Positions 51,768 to 60,903 of a stretch of 64,000 nucleotides of DNA are shown piece by piece. The stretch lies in assembly GCA_040510195.1 (NCBI GenBank), contig JBEVJK010000081.1, positions 13,091 through 77,090 of the forward strand, given 5' to 3'. Position numbers and translations under genes: made by a program. Numbering within the stretch: the first letter of the stretch is position 1; the number at the start of each line of letters is the position of its first letter. The notes under the pieces are model-generated. The model was not told where the DNA came from. It did not search any database and saw nothing but the letters and a program-made list of their open reading frames with translations. The DNA comes from JBEVJK01 sp040510195 (GTDB lineage: Bacteria; Pseudomonadota; Alphaproteobacteria; Rhizobiales; Rhizobiaceae).

Positions 51768-53159
51768 ATGCCCAGTGCTACACGCCGGACGGTTCTAAAG
51801 ACTTTGGCGGCCTCGGCGTGCGGATTCGGGTTGGGCGGCGCGGCAAGCCTGGCCGGCAGCGCACTGGCAGTGCCCGAGCCGCGGATTCTGAGGACGGCGA
51901 AGGTTCAGGCCACTCTCGTGGATGGCCGGCCCACGCGCGACGTGCTCACCTATGGCGCCGGCGGCATGCCTCCGGTTCTGCGGATGAAGCGGGGCGCGCC
52001 CTTCGCGGCACGGCTGGTCAACGAAATCGACGATCCGACGACCATCCACTGGCATGGCCTGAGGGTCCCCAACAAGATGGACGGCGTTCCTTTCATGGTT
52101 CAGCCCTACGTCTACACGGGCGACCATTTCGACTATGCCTTTACACCGCCGGATGCCGGCACCTTCTGGTATCATCCGCATTGCAACACGTTGATGCAGA
52201 TGGGTCATGGGCTTACCGGCGTCATCGTGGTGGAGAGTCCCAACGATCCGCAGTTCGACGCGGAAGTGGTGCTGAACCTGCGCGACTGGCGCCTCGGCAG
52301 CGACGGGCAGTTCATCGTACAGTTTCGTCCCCGCGACGCTGCGAAATCCGGCACGTTCGGCACGGTGCGCACCGCCAACTGGATCCAGCGACCGCAGTAT
52401 GACGCGCCTTCGGGAGGACTGGTCCGGCTCCGCCTGGCGATCACGGATGTCACGCGGATCTATTCCTTCCGCATTCGAGGGGCCGAGGCGACCGTGATCG
52501 CGGTCGACGGCAACCCCGTTCCACGGCGATTTCCCCTGGACCTGCTTCAGCTGGGTCCCGGCCAACGCCTGGAGCTGGCCGTGCGCATGCCAAGCGAGGA
52601 AGGAGCCATCGCGAGCCTGGAAGATGCAAGGGGAACCAAGACGACAACGCTGGCGATGCTGCGCTCCGTCGGCCCCTCGCTGCAGCGCGACGTGCGCGAT
52701 CTCGCTCCGCTGGAGCCCAATCCCATCGGCCACGTCGATGTCGCTGCCGCCCGGCACATCGGCCTCGCCCTCAGCGCCACCGCCGAAAACGTCTCGGCCG
52801 ACAGCATCTGCGGTTCGCTCGGCTACAGCTTCTGGGCGATCAACAAGGTCCCGTGGCCGGGCGACACGCCCGATCCGACCGCGCCGCTCGCCGAGCTGAA
52901 GCTCGGCAGGAGCTACGTATTCGATATCGAGAATCTGACGCCGCGCGCCCATCCGATCCATCTGCACGGCATGAGCTTCACCATCCTGTCGTCGACGACG
53001 CGCGACGTGCAGCCATTCATCTCCGACACCTACCTCGTGCAACCGGACGAGAAGGTCCAGCTGGGCTTCGTCGCCGACAATCCGGGCGACTGGCTGCTCC
53101 ACTGCCACGTCATCGAGCATCAGAAAAGCGGGATGACCAGCTATGTCCGGGTGGTCTAA
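51768..53159 (+). CDS. Multicopper oxidase
   Basis: A 463-residue exported laccase-like enzyme. The N-terminus SATRRTVLKTLAASACGFGL has twin arginines and a hydrophobic stretch, a Tat-type signal. All four copper motifs are present: TIHWHGLRVP, FWYHPHCN, HPIHLHGMSF and LLHCHVIEHQKSGM, the last holding the type 1 copper cysteine and methionine. It could oxidise Cu(I), phenols or other metals; no copper genes flank it. ATG at 51768 is preferred since it puts the RR motif near the N-terminus. Confidence 0.93.
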   Translation: MPSATRRTVLKTLAASACGFGLGGAASLAGSALAVPEPRILRTAKVQATLVDGRPTRDVLTYGAGGMPPVLRMKRGAPFAARLVNEIDDPTTIHWHGLRVPNKMDGVPFMVQPYVYTGDHFDYAFTPPDAGTFWYHPHCNTLMQMGHGLTGVIVVESPNDPQFDAEVVLNLRDWRLGSDGQFIVQFRPRDAAKSGTFGTVRTANWIQRPQYDAPSGGLVRLRLAITDVTRIYSFRIRGAEATVIAVDGNPVPRRFPLDLLQLGPGQRLELAVRMPSEEGAIASLEDARGTKTTTLAMLRSVGPSLQRDVRDLAPLEPNPIGHVDVAAARHIGLALSATAENVSADSICGSLGYSFWAINKVPWPGDTPDPTAPLAELKLGRSYVFDIENLTPRAHPIHLHGMSFTILSSTTRDVQPFISDTYLVQPDEKVQLGFVADNPGDWLLHCHVIEHQKSGMTSYVRVV

Positions 53160-53192
53160 GTCGTCCTGGAATTCGCGCCGCCGTTCCGGCCG

Positions 53193-54392
53193 CTATCTCC
53201 TGTGCATGTCGGGCAGGAAGGCGGTCAGCAAGCCGAGCAGAGGCAGATAGGAACAGACCGCATAGACGGCGTCGATGCCATAGCTGTCCGCGAAGATGCC
53301 AAGCACCGCGGCGGCGATGCCGGCTATCCCGAAGGCGAGCCCGAAGAAGATGCCGGCGACCATGCCGACCCGACCCGGAACCAACTCTTGCGCGTAGACG
53401 ACGATGGCGGGGAAGGCCGAAGCCATGACCAGGCCGACGATGAACGACAAGACAACGGTCAGCTCGAGGCCGGCATAAGGCAGCGCCAGGCTGAACGGCA
53501 GGACGCCGAAGATGGAGAACCAGATCACAGTCTTGGCGCCGAAGCGGTCGCCGAGCGGGCCCCCGAGGATGGTGCCAATGGCCGCACCGCCGAGATAAAC
53601 GAACAGCAGGAGCTGCGAAGCCTGAACCGACACCCCGAAGCGATGAATGACGTAGAAGGTGTAGTAGCTGGAGATGCTCGCCAGATAGACGTTTTTGGAG
53701 AAGGTCAGGACCGCCAACACGACCAGCGCGATGACGATGCGACGACGGGGAAGCGGTAGCGAGCGAACCGGCGCCGGCTTGGCGGCGTTGACCTTGCGGT
53801 GGTTGCTGTACCAGGTGCCGACCTGCCAAAGAACGACCATACCGACCAGCGCGACGACCGAGAACCAGGCAACGCTCCCTTGCCCGCGTGGCACGACAAT
53901 GAAGGCGGCCAGCAGCGGCCCGAGTGCCGAACCGACATTGCCGCCAACCTGGAACAGCGACTGGGCGAGGCCGTAGCGGCCGCCGGACGCGAGCCGCGCG
54001 ACGCGCGAGGATTCGGGGTGGAAGACCGCCGAGCCCAGGCCGACCAGCGCCGCGCCGACGAGCAAGATGCCGTAGCGATCGGCATAGGCGAGGAAAAGGA
54101 GCCCGACCAGCGACGCACCCATGCCCACGGGCAGCGAATAGGGGAGCGGTCGGCGGTCGGTGTACATGCCGATCAGCGGCTGCAGCAGCGATGCGGTCAC
54201 CTGGAAAGTCAGGGTGAGCAATCCGATCTGCCAGAAATCCAGCCCGTAGTCGGCTTTCAGCATCGGATAGATCGCGGACAGCAGCGATTGCATCGTGTCA
54301 TTGAGCAGATGGCAGAAGCTCACCGCCAGGATCACTGCATAGGCGGTCGTCCCTACCGTCATGCGGGCGGCATCTGCAGTCGTGTCGCTCAC
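53193..54392 (-). CDS. MFS efflux transporter, Fsr (fosmidomycin resistance)-like
   Basis: A 399-residue major-facilitator protein with 12 predicted spans. AVSFCHLLNDTMQSLLSAIY near the N-terminus, PLIGMYTDRRPLPYSLPVGM in the first loop, GLGSAVFHPESSRVARLASG and FQVGGNVGSALGPLLAAFIV are characteristic of the Fsr group. GTG at 54392 has GAGGACC in front. It is divergent from an AraC gene at 54551 that probably regulates it. Drug specificity is not shown by the sequence. Confidence 0.9.
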   Translation of the reverse strand: MSDTTADAARMTVGTTAYAVILAVSFCHLLNDTMQSLLSAIYPMLKADYGLDFWQIGLLTLTFQVTASLLQPLIGMYTDRRPLPYSLPVGMGASLVGLLFLAYADRYGILLVGAALVGLGSAVFHPESSRVARLASGGRYGLAQSLFQVGGNVGSALGPLLAAFIVVPRGQGSVAWFSVVALVGMVVLWQVGTWYSNHRKVNAAKPAPVRSLPLPRRRIVIALVVLAVLTFSKNVYLASISSYYTFYVIHRFGVSVQASQLLLFVYLGGAAIGTILGGPLGDRFGAKTVIWFSIFGVLPFSLALPYAGLELTVVLSFIVGLVMASAFPAIVVYAQELVPGRVGMVAGIFFGLAFGIAGIAAAVLGIFADSYGIDAVYAVCSYLPLLGLLTAFLPDMHRR

Positions 54393-54550
54393 GGCGAGGT
54401 CCTCTGGGCAATGCGGTGTGATGCAGGCCGCCCAATAGCCCAGGCTCGCGCTACCTTCCTTCGACAGTTGGTCTATTGCTTTCGCGTCTGGGCCACTGGC
54501 GGCGGCAGCACAGCCTTGATAGGACGAACGCGTTGCGTCGAGGTTCAGCC

Positions 54551-55372
54551 ATGCCGCAGGCCAAGCCTGTCCCAAGTACAGGTCCAACAAGCGAAACTTC
54601 GCCAGGGCACGAGGATCGGCTCGCCTGGCTGGAGGTCACGGAGGGCGCCGTGCTGGCGCTGCCGACCGACTATCCCGACGGCCACAAGGTGCCGCGCCAC
54701 AGTCACAGCCGCGCCCAATTGCTCTATGCCCTGACGGGCGTGGTCATGGTGACCACGGATGCGGGCCGCTGGATGGTGCCGCCCGAGCACGCGATCTGGC
54801 TGCCGGCCGGGCTCGGCCATGCCGTCGAGATGCTCGGCCGCGTCGCCATGCGCTCGATCTATGTGCGGCCAGACGCCTTGCCGCCGCTGCCCGTGGAACT
54901 GCGCGTGGTGGAAATGACGCCGCTTCTGCGCACTCTGATCGTCGAAGCGATGGAGCTGCCGCCCAATCCAGACCCGGCAAGCCGCGACGGGCTGCTGAAG
55001 GCGCTGCTGCTTCAGGAAATCCCACGCCTGCCGCCCCGCCCACTCGGCCTGCCGCTGCCGGCCGAGCCGCGGCTGGCGGCCCTTTGCCGGAGTTTCCTGG
55101 CCGATCCCTCCTCGCATGTCACCATCGACAGCTGGGCCAGGGCACTCGGCATGAGCCGACGTTCGTTCACCCGCAACTTCCAGCGCCAGACGGGGCTCAG
55201 CCTGCAGACGTGGCGCCAGCAGGCATGCCTGCTGGCCGCCTTGCCTCGCCTGGCCGAAGGCGAACAGGTGACCCGCGTCGCCCTCGACCTCGGCTACGAC
55301 AGCGTGCCGGCGTTCACCACCATGTTCAAGCGCATGCTTGGCGAGGCGCCGCGCAGCTATTTCAGGCGGTGA
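54551..55372 (+). CDS. AraC-family regulator with N-terminal cupin
   Basis: A 273-residue regulator. The N-terminal cupin has HKVPRHSHSRAQLLYALTGV and WMVPPEHAIWLPAGLGHAVE. The C-terminal DNA-binding domain has SHVTIDSWARALGMSRRSFT with RNFQRQTGLSLQTW, then VTRVALDLGYDSVPAFTTMF and KRMLGEAPRSYFRR. Its divergence from the Fsr-type pump across 158 bases suggests local control of efflux. ATG at 54551 is chosen; the upstream in-frame segment from 54476 is not conserved-looking. Confidence 0.9.
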   Translation: MPQAKPVPSTGPTSETSPGHEDRLAWLEVTEGAVLALPTDYPDGHKVPRHSHSRAQLLYALTGVVMVTTDAGRWMVPPEHAIWLPAGLGHAVEMLGRVAMRSIYVRPDALPPLPVELRVVEMTPLLRTLIVEAMELPPNPDPASRDGLLKALLLQEIPRLPPRPLGLPLPAEPRLAALCRSFLADPSSHVTIDSWARALGMSRRSFTRNFQRQTGLSLQTWRQQACLLAALPRLAEGEQVTRVALDLGYDSVPAFTTMFKRMLGEAPRSYFRR

Positions 55373-55384
55373 GCGTTGGGGCTC

Positions 55385-55735
55385 TCACTCGTGTACGAGG
55401 ATGTTCACCAATCGGTCGAACGGGTCGCGGGCGAAGAAGCGGCGAACGCCCCATGGTTCCGAGACCGGCCCGTACTCGATGGCAATGCCCGCCGCCAGTA
55501 TCTTGGCATGGATCTCGTCCAGATCGTCGACCTCGACAGAGAGATCCGGGACCGGGGCGCCGGAGCCGCCTTCGCTGGCGAAACCCACTTGCACCCTGGC
55601 TCGAACGTCGCTCGCGAAGGTCACGATCCAGCCGTGATCCATCGCGACCTCCATCCCGAGGATGTCGCCATAGAAGGATTGGGCCTCCATCGGTCGGGAG
55701 CACTCGATGTTGGCGACGATACGCTTGACGACCAC
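55385..55735 (-). CDS. VOC (glyoxalase/bleomycin resistance) family protein
   Basis: A 116-residue single vicinal-oxygen-chelate domain: VKRIVANIECSRPMEAQSFY opens it, LGMEVAMDHGWIVTFASD follows, DLSVEVDDLDEIHAKILAAG is the second-module helix, and WGVRRFFARDPFDRLVNIL ends it. Functions range from dioxygenase to antibiotic binding; the role here is unknown. GTG at 55735 has GAGGAG upstream. It converges on the AraC gene with 12 bases between stops. Confidence 0.85.
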   Translation of the reverse strand: MVVKRIVANIECSRPMEAQSFYGDILGMEVAMDHGWIVTFASDVRARVQVGFASEGGSGAPVPDLSVEVDDLDEIHAKILAAGIAIEYGPVSEPWGVRRFFARDPFDRLVNILVHE

Positions 55736-55773
55736 TGGGCGAGCCTCCTCGCATGAATTCGGCCCGCGCCCAT

Positions 55774-56649
55774 TCACCAGAACGGTGCGGGATCGGGGAG
55801 TTTCGCGCCGCACGGACAGATACGATCCTTGTCCGGATCTCGGCTCATCTTGCCGCATGTATCGCAGCGCATCAGCGGAGGATTGATGCGGTGCTTGGTC
55901 CACACGCTGGTGAAGCCATGCTTTGCGAACGACCCATCATACATGCCCTTCTGGACCTTGGCGTGCGCGCCCTGCGACATCACCAGCCGTGAGGCCTCGG
56001 GACTGTCCCAGGCGCTGATGGTCACCATACGCAGACCGATGGTCGCGGTGACGGCGCCGATGAACCCTTCCATCTTCAGCATGTCGGCGAGGGCGGCGCG
56101 CGACCCCTCCCGAACCGACTTGACCGCCGTCTCGTCGCGAGCCTCCAGATAGGTGATCGAAAATGCCCCGGGCTCCTGGGTCTTGCCGGTCTGCACCGAT
56201 GTCGAGATGCCGAACTTGAAGGGGCCGCTCTGTGCCGGTTGTACGATCACGTCGAGCCCGATCTGGCGGGGCAGCTCGCCCTGATCGAAATAGCCGGTCA
56301 CCGTCTCGATCTTGCCGTCCCGGAGCGTAAAGAAGTCGGCGCCACGGAGGGACACTTCCTTTCCGGTCGGCGGCAACCCCATAATGCTGCCTGTGTTGGT
56401 GCCGCGCATCAGCCATTGTGCAGCCACGCGGTTCGGCCCGGTCTCGCCGATGCTTTCTTCCTGGAAGGTGAGATCGGGAAATGCCGACCAGAGGCGGTCC
56501 ACATAGTCGCGTATGGCGTCCCCGGAGATGGGAGCGACCGTCGAGGGGTCCTGATAGGTGCCGCCCTCGATCAGGCTGGCGAGAATTGCATCGGCATCGC
56601 GATCGGTCCAGGCAGCGAAATAGCGTCGAACGCTAGCGATGTTGTCCAT
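55774..56649 (-). CDS. NTF2/SnoaL-like, ABM-like and zinc-ribbon fusion protein
   Basis: A 291-residue protein of three parts. Residues about 3-120 form a SnoaL/NTF2 fold (SVRRYFAAWTDRDADAILAS, MRGTNTGSIMGLPPTGKEVS). About 130-240 look like a dimeric ferredoxin-like ABM/antibiotic monooxygenase domain (AFSITYLEARDETAVKSVRE, TIGLRMVTISAWDSPEASRL). The last 30 residues hold CDTCGKMSRD and CPCGAKLPDP, a probable zinc ribbon or rubredoxin-like site. A small-molecule role is likely, but the substrate is unknown. Confidence 0.75.
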   Translation of the reverse strand: MDNIASVRRYFAAWTDRDADAILASLIEGGTYQDPSTVAPISGDAIRDYVDRLWSAFPDLTFQEESIGETGPNRVAAQWLMRGTNTGSIMGLPPTGKEVSLRGADFFTLRDGKIETVTGYFDQGELPRQIGLDVIVQPAQSGPFKFGISTSVQTGKTQEPGAFSITYLEARDETAVKSVREGSRAALADMLKMEGFIGAVTATIGLRMVTISAWDSPEASRLVMSQGAHAKVQKGMYDGSFAKHGFTSVWTKHRINPPLMRCDTCGKMSRDPDKDRICPCGAKLPDPAPFW

Positions 56650-56735
56650 CTGCCGCCTACTTTCCTGGCCGAAGTTGCGCACTGTCCAGCATGCACTGCG
56701 CCAAGCATCCTGACAATGTCCGAGGGACCCGCGGC

Positions 56736-57386
56736 CTATTCTTCGTGTCGTCGACGCCATTCGGTCGGGCTGAGACCGACGCACTTCTTGAATGCGCGAC
56801 TGAACGCTGCTTCCGACTCGAACCCAACGGCCTTTGCCACGGAGGCTACCTTGGCGTCGCTGTCGCCGAGCAATCGACTGGCCGATTGCATCCGCAACCG
56901 CCTCAGGTAGTGCATTGGCGGCTGACCTATGAAATGCACGAAGCGTTCGGCCAGCACCGAGCGCGATGTGCCGGCCTGGGCGGCGAGTGCATCGAGCGTC
57001 CAGCTCTGCGCCGGTGAATTGTGCAACAGGGTCAGCGCGCGCATGACCAGGGGGTTGCGCAAGCCGGCGAGCCAACCGACCCTTTCCCTGGGCATCGTCT
57101 GAAGGTAGCGGCGGATCGTGTTTGCAAAGAGCAGCTCGGCCAACCGCAACCTGACGACGTGCCCGGCCGATCGTCGATCACGCAGCTCCTGAACCGCAAA
57201 CGCGGTCAGGTGAGCTAGACCGTCGTCGCTCCCGGTCGCATGGCGCACACGCAGCATCGGCGGAAGGGCTGAAAGGACAGGATTGAAGGGCTGTAAGTCG
57301 CAGCCGAGAAAGCCGCAGATGAATTGCGCCCCTCCCGGTCCATTGCCGCCCTCGGAGATCGTGGGCGACAATTCGCCGGCCGCCAT
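56736..57386 (-). pseudogene. AraC-family regulator missing its N-terminal cupin
   Basis: A 216-residue frame matching the C-terminal two-thirds of cupin_6-type AraC regulators: GGAQFICGFLGCDLQPFNPV near its start, then SWTLDALAAQAGTSRSVLAE and RLLGDSDAKVASVAKAVGFE with AFSRAFKKCVGLSPTEWRRR. The metal-binding cupin half of such proteins (roughly 100 residues) is missing, and the sequence directly upstream belongs to a methyltransferase fragment. The DNA-binding domain is whole, so a truncated product could still bind DNA. The break coincides with the edge of the rearranged region. Confidence 0.75.
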
Positions 57387-57407
57387 GCCTCGGAAGAAGG
57401 TCAGAAC

Positions 57408-57598
57408 CTACGTCACGCTGGCCTCGGCAATGCCGCTGTCGCCAAACAGCCTGGCCAGTTCCGCCTCATCGCCCAGCACGAAGGGCGCTGCCAGCACGTT
57501 TGCGGCCTTGGTGCCGCACTGTCTGCCAGCGATCTCCACCAGGGTCTGGAAGGCGGGAGCGTGGTCGAGCGATGCCCAGACGGCGACCGCGAGGCGCG
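57408..57598 (-). pseudogene. Internal fragment of a SAM-dependent methyltransferase
   Basis: Read on the minus strand this gives RLAVAVWASLDHAPAFQTLV and, further on, AAPFVLGDEAELARLFGDSG with IAEASVT before a stop. This is the middle of a UbiE-like methyltransferase (the GGRLAVAVW strand after motif II, then the FxxxGF-type segment). It has no start and no N-terminal SAM-binding motif. Its N-terminal side abuts a plus-strand piece carrying the following part of the same protein, so the gene has been broken by an inversion. Confidence 0.7.
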
Positions 57599-57757
57599 CT
57601 GCATGAAGGCTCGATCCGGTTCCCGTCGATCAAGGAATTCATCCGAGTCGAAGTCAAAGCCTCGCCGCTGGCCGACATGCTGAGCGACCACGCCATGGAA
57701 AGCCTGGCGGAGGAAGCCGAGCAGGCGCTTGCGAAATTCGTCACGCGATCCGACGAA
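57599..57757 (+). pseudogene. C-terminal fragment of the same methyltransferase, opposite strand
   Basis: The plus frame LHEGSIRFPSIKEFIRVEVK, then ASPLADMLSDHAMESLAEEA and EQALAKFVTRSDEV, corresponds to the part that follows EASVT in related methyltransferases (RFPS..W...ELKGW.L....D...LL.EAE.AL..FV). The two pieces lie back to back at about 57598. Past residue SDEV the frame switches without a stop into Toprim sequence. Confidence 0.65.
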
Positions 57758-57904
57758 GTACCGGGCGAAGCGGCTGCGCAGGACTGCGCTAAGCGCTGGA
57801 GGCGCGGAGGGCGGCACGTCCGAGTCGCGCGCCCGCCAAAAGGCAAGGACCTCAACGATCTGCTGATGGTGCGCAATCCCTGTTTCACAGGGCATGCGCG
57901 ATGA
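57758..57904 (+). pseudogene. C-terminal fragment of a Toprim-domain mobile-element protein
   Basis: PGEAAAQDCAKRWRRGGRHV followed by RVARPPKGKDLNDLLM is the end of a Toprim domain of the type encoded by plasmids and integrative elements (the GKDxNDLL box). Everything N-terminal, including the catalytic glutamate, is missing. The frame is fused to the methyltransferase piece before it and ends with a stop overlapping the ATG of the ATP-binding pseudogene, the normal junction in such elements. Confidence 0.65.
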
Positions 57905-58919
57905 ATCCGGATGCCATCCAGGGAACTGACCAGCTGATAGCAGATGCGATTGATGGCGCCGAGGAAGTCACCGATACGCTTGCTGGATTGGTTGAGAAGA
58001 CGACGACCGATCCAAGCGCGCCATTCATGCCCGAGGCGCTGGAAGCTCTCGAGGCACTTAGGCAAGACAACCCCGCCGCCTTCGAGGCGCTACGGTCTGC
58101 ATTGAAGAAGGCCGGGCGCCGGGTGACGGTGCTCGATGACGCCTTAGCCGAAAGGCGGTGGGGGCTGGGCATCGGACGCTGACATCCTTGTCGGCCTCGC
58201 TCTAGCCGCCGAGCTGTTCCACCCCGGACGGCACTGGTTACGCCGATCTCGAAATCGACGGTCATCGCGAGACTTGGCCGATTCGCAGCAAGGGCTTTCG
58301 CCGCTGGCTCTGCCGCAGCTTTTACGAGGAAACGGGAGGTGCGCCGGAGGGCCTGTCATCTGCTTTGAATGTCATCGAGGCCAAGGCGCATTTCGACGCG
58401 CCGGAACGGCAAGTGTATGTCCGCGTCGGTAGGCTTGACGGCTGCCACTATCTCGACCTCGTCGATGAGACATGGCGGGCGGTGGAGATCGACGCCGCCG
58501 GCTGGCGAGTGGTCGACAGGCCGCCGGTCCGTTTTCGCCGCGCCTCGGGAATGAAACCGCTGGCGATTCCGGAGAAGGGCGGATCGATTGAGTTACTGCG
58601 TTCTTTCGTTAACGTTCAATCGGACGCCGATTTCGTCCTGGTGGTCGCCTGGCTCCAGGCATGCCTGCGGCATTGCGGTCCCTATCCGGTGCTTGTGCTT
58701 GCGGGCGAACAGGGATCTGCGAAATCGACCTTGTCGGGAATATTGCGAGCGCTGGTCGATCCGAACACGGCGCCGCTTCGGGCGTTGCCGCGGGAGGATC
58801 GCGACCTGTCTATTGCCGCCACAATGACTCCGCTTAGTTCATGGGTTGGCGGCAATGCGTCGAATGTCTTGAATGGGCCGTTAGCCGACCGTCAGCTTGT
58901 GGCGTCCAGAACGCGATAG
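57901..58919 (+). pseudogene. Frameshifted, truncated ATP-binding (helicase/primase-type) mobile-element gene
   Basis: Starts normally at MNPDAIQGTDQLIADAIDGA. After DDALAE (about 58150) the frame shifts; ADILVGLALAAELFH continues in a second frame, and about 58225 a third frame takes over with GYADLEIDGHRETWPIRSKG. It then runs on through SALNVIEAKAHFDAPERQVY to the Walker A LAGEQGSAKSTLSGILRALV and DPNTAPLRALPREDRDL, and is cut off at SIAAT before Walker B and the rest of the ATPase. The tail to 58919 (PLSSWVGGNASNVLNGPLAD) is foreign to the family as I know it. Confidence 0.8.
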
Positions 58920-58962
58920 CAGACATGGCCTTTGCCATTGGCGGCGAGGCGGCGTGTGGCCC

Positions 58963-60711
58963 TCATACGTCAATGCCGATCTTGCGATAGCCTTCCAACC
59001 AGCGGTCCCGATCCTCGGGCCTGGCGCACATGCGAACCTGGTACTTGGTCATTGTTGCCGCGTCGTGCTCGGTGGGGCGATTTCGCTCATACTTGGCAAC
59101 GGCGTCCTTTGCGGCCTCCATATGCCCCAGCTGAGCGTAGGCCGCCCCGAGAACAAGGAACAGGAACGCCGGAACCTCCTGGTAGCTTCGATGGATTTCA
59201 ACCACCTTGTCATAGTTGCCAAGCAGGTAGTGGCAATCGCAAATGAAATCGAGCCGATCGTCGTCCGGCACGTAGGGATCGAGCATTTCCGACCGGGCAA
59301 ACCACTCTAGGGCGCGTTGCTGCTCGCCCGCGTAAGTTAATGCCTGTCCCAGGGCATACAGCGATCTGGCATCGTTGGGGTTGAGGGCCACTGCGTGCTT
59401 GGCATGGGAGACCGCACGCTCACTGTCGCCGCACAGCGTGTAAGTGGTCGCGGCATAGGCGTTGACCTGGGCGTTGCCCGGATCGAGCAGGGTGGCACGC
59501 TCAGCATGCTCGCGAGCGCGGGCGAGTGCGTCGTCCGGTGAAAGCCCGAGGGCGAAAACACCGAGTGAAAACGTATTGGCGAGACAGGCATGGGCCAGCC
59601 CGGATTCGGGATCGGCAGCGATTGCCCCTTCAAACCATTCGTGCGCTTTGGCCAGACCTTCGCTCCAGCGAGACAGCGCCCAACGCCCCCGCAGTACCCG
59701 GTCGTAGGCGGTCAGGTTGGCCGGATGCTTGCGCTTGATCTCCTCGACGGCGACACGGTTGATATGCCCCGGTACAATGCCTGCGATGGTATGAACGACC
59801 TCGTCCTGCACAGCGAAGAAGTCGGCTAAATCGCGATCGTAACGTTCGGCCCAGAGATGACCGCCGGTAGCGGCGTCGACGAGTTGTGCCGTGACCCGCA
59901 CTCGGTTGCCGGACTTGCGCACGCTGCCCTCGACCACATAGCGCACGCCGAGTTCACGGCCCACCGACTGGATGTTCGGCGACTTCCCCTTGTACTGGAA
60001 CGCCGAATTGCGTGCGGCGACGAACAGGCTTTTGAACCGGCTCAATTCGGTAATAATGTCCTCGGTGAGTCCGTCCGAGAAATACTCCTGCTCCGGATCG
60101 CCGCTCATGTTCTGGAAAGGCAGGACGGCAATCGCCGGCTTGTCTGGCAATTTGGGTGGTTTCTGCGACGACGGATCAGATTGAGCCGATCCCGGAATCT
60201 GCAGGGTTACGCGGAAGCAGGATATGGGCTCCGCGATATTCTTGACTCTTTGCTCGCCCATGGGTTCGAAGCCGAACGCAAGCTTCTTGTCGACTTCCCT
60301 CGATACCTTGTCCGAGACACAGATGCCACCGGGCTCGGCGAGTTGCTGCAGACGCGCCGCCACGTTGACGCCTTCGCCGTAGCGATCGTCTCCCTCGACG
60401 ATTACTTCTCCGAGATTGATCCCGATGCGAACCTCGAACCGCCTGGCTTCGGATATGCTGGCGTTGCGCTCGGCAAGCCCGCGCTGCAGCGTCACGGCGC
60501 ATTCGACGGCATCGACCACGCTCGCGAATTCGGCGAGGAGCCCGTCGCCCATGAGCTTGAAGATGCGACCGTGGTGGCGTGCGATTTCGGGCTCGAACAG
60601 CTCCTTGCGCCCTGTCCTCAGCCGGTCGAAGGTCCCCGCCTCGTCCGCCTCCATAAGGGCCGAGTAACCCACGACGTCTGCGGCGAGAATGGCAGCAAGC
60701 TTGCGGTCCAT
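58963..60711 (-). CDS. Class III adenylate/guanylate cyclase with TPR-type C-terminus
   Basis: A 582-residue soluble protein. The cyclase domain (about 1-165) has LAAILAADVVGYSALMEADE with the first metal aspartate, GDGLLAEFASVVDAVECAV, RIGINLGEVIVEGDDRYGEG and VNVAARLQQLAEPGGICVSD. A linker (KPAIAVLPFQNMSGDPEQEY, FSDGLTEDIITELSRF) as in many rhizobial cyclases leads to TPR-like repeats from about 330 to the end. It should make cAMP or cGMP. ATG at 60711 is preferred over TTG at 60723. A broken second copy lies upstream. Confidence 0.9.
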   Translation of the reverse strand: MDRKLAAILAADVVGYSALMEADEAGTFDRLRTGRKELFEPEIARHHGRIFKLMGDGLLAEFASVVDAVECAVTLQRGLAERNASISEARRFEVRIGINLGEVIVEGDDRYGEGVNVAARLQQLAEPGGICVSDKVSREVDKKLAFGFEPMGEQRVKNIAEPISCFRVTLQIPGSAQSDPSSQKPPKLPDKPAIAVLPFQNMSGDPEQEYFSDGLTEDIITELSRFKSLFVAARNSAFQYKGKSPNIQSVGRELGVRYVVEGSVRKSGNRVRVTAQLVDAATGGHLWAERYDRDLADFFAVQDEVVHTIAGIVPGHINRVAVEEIKRKHPANLTAYDRVLRGRWALSRWSEGLAKAHEWFEGAIAADPESGLAHACLANTFSLGVFALGLSPDDALARAREHAERATLLDPGNAQVNAYAATTYTLCGDSERAVSHAKHAVALNPNDARSLYALGQALTYAGEQQRALEWFARSEMLDPYVPDDDRLDFICDCHYLLGNYDKVVEIHRSYQEVPAFLFLVLGAAYAQLGHMEAAKDAVAKYERNRPTEHDAATMTKYQVRMCARPEDRDRWLEGYRKIGIDV

Positions 60712-60903
60712 GACAAAGCCCAATTGACTGTCATACCCGGCGTGGTGGGATACGCCGCATTGCGGGCGAAATCAGCTTCACAGTCACTCACAATATAGCA
60801 CAGGCTCGGGTTTTCCGGTAATTCACGTAGCCCGCTAGATAGCTGCTCAGGGGGTCAAGAACTGCGACTATCCGGAGTTTGATGTCCACGTCCGATCAGC
60901 GCT

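Noticed and set aside
57324..57683. Plus-strand frames through 57.3-57.7 kb as a separate hypothetical gene
   Set aside because: The minus strand of 57408-57598 encodes methyltransferase sequence, and the plus frame here is its antisense until 57599.
57387..58962. A complete prophage or insertion sequence in the pseudogene zone
   Set aside because: No transposase, integrase, terminal inverted repeats or target duplications could be seen; only gene fragments remain.
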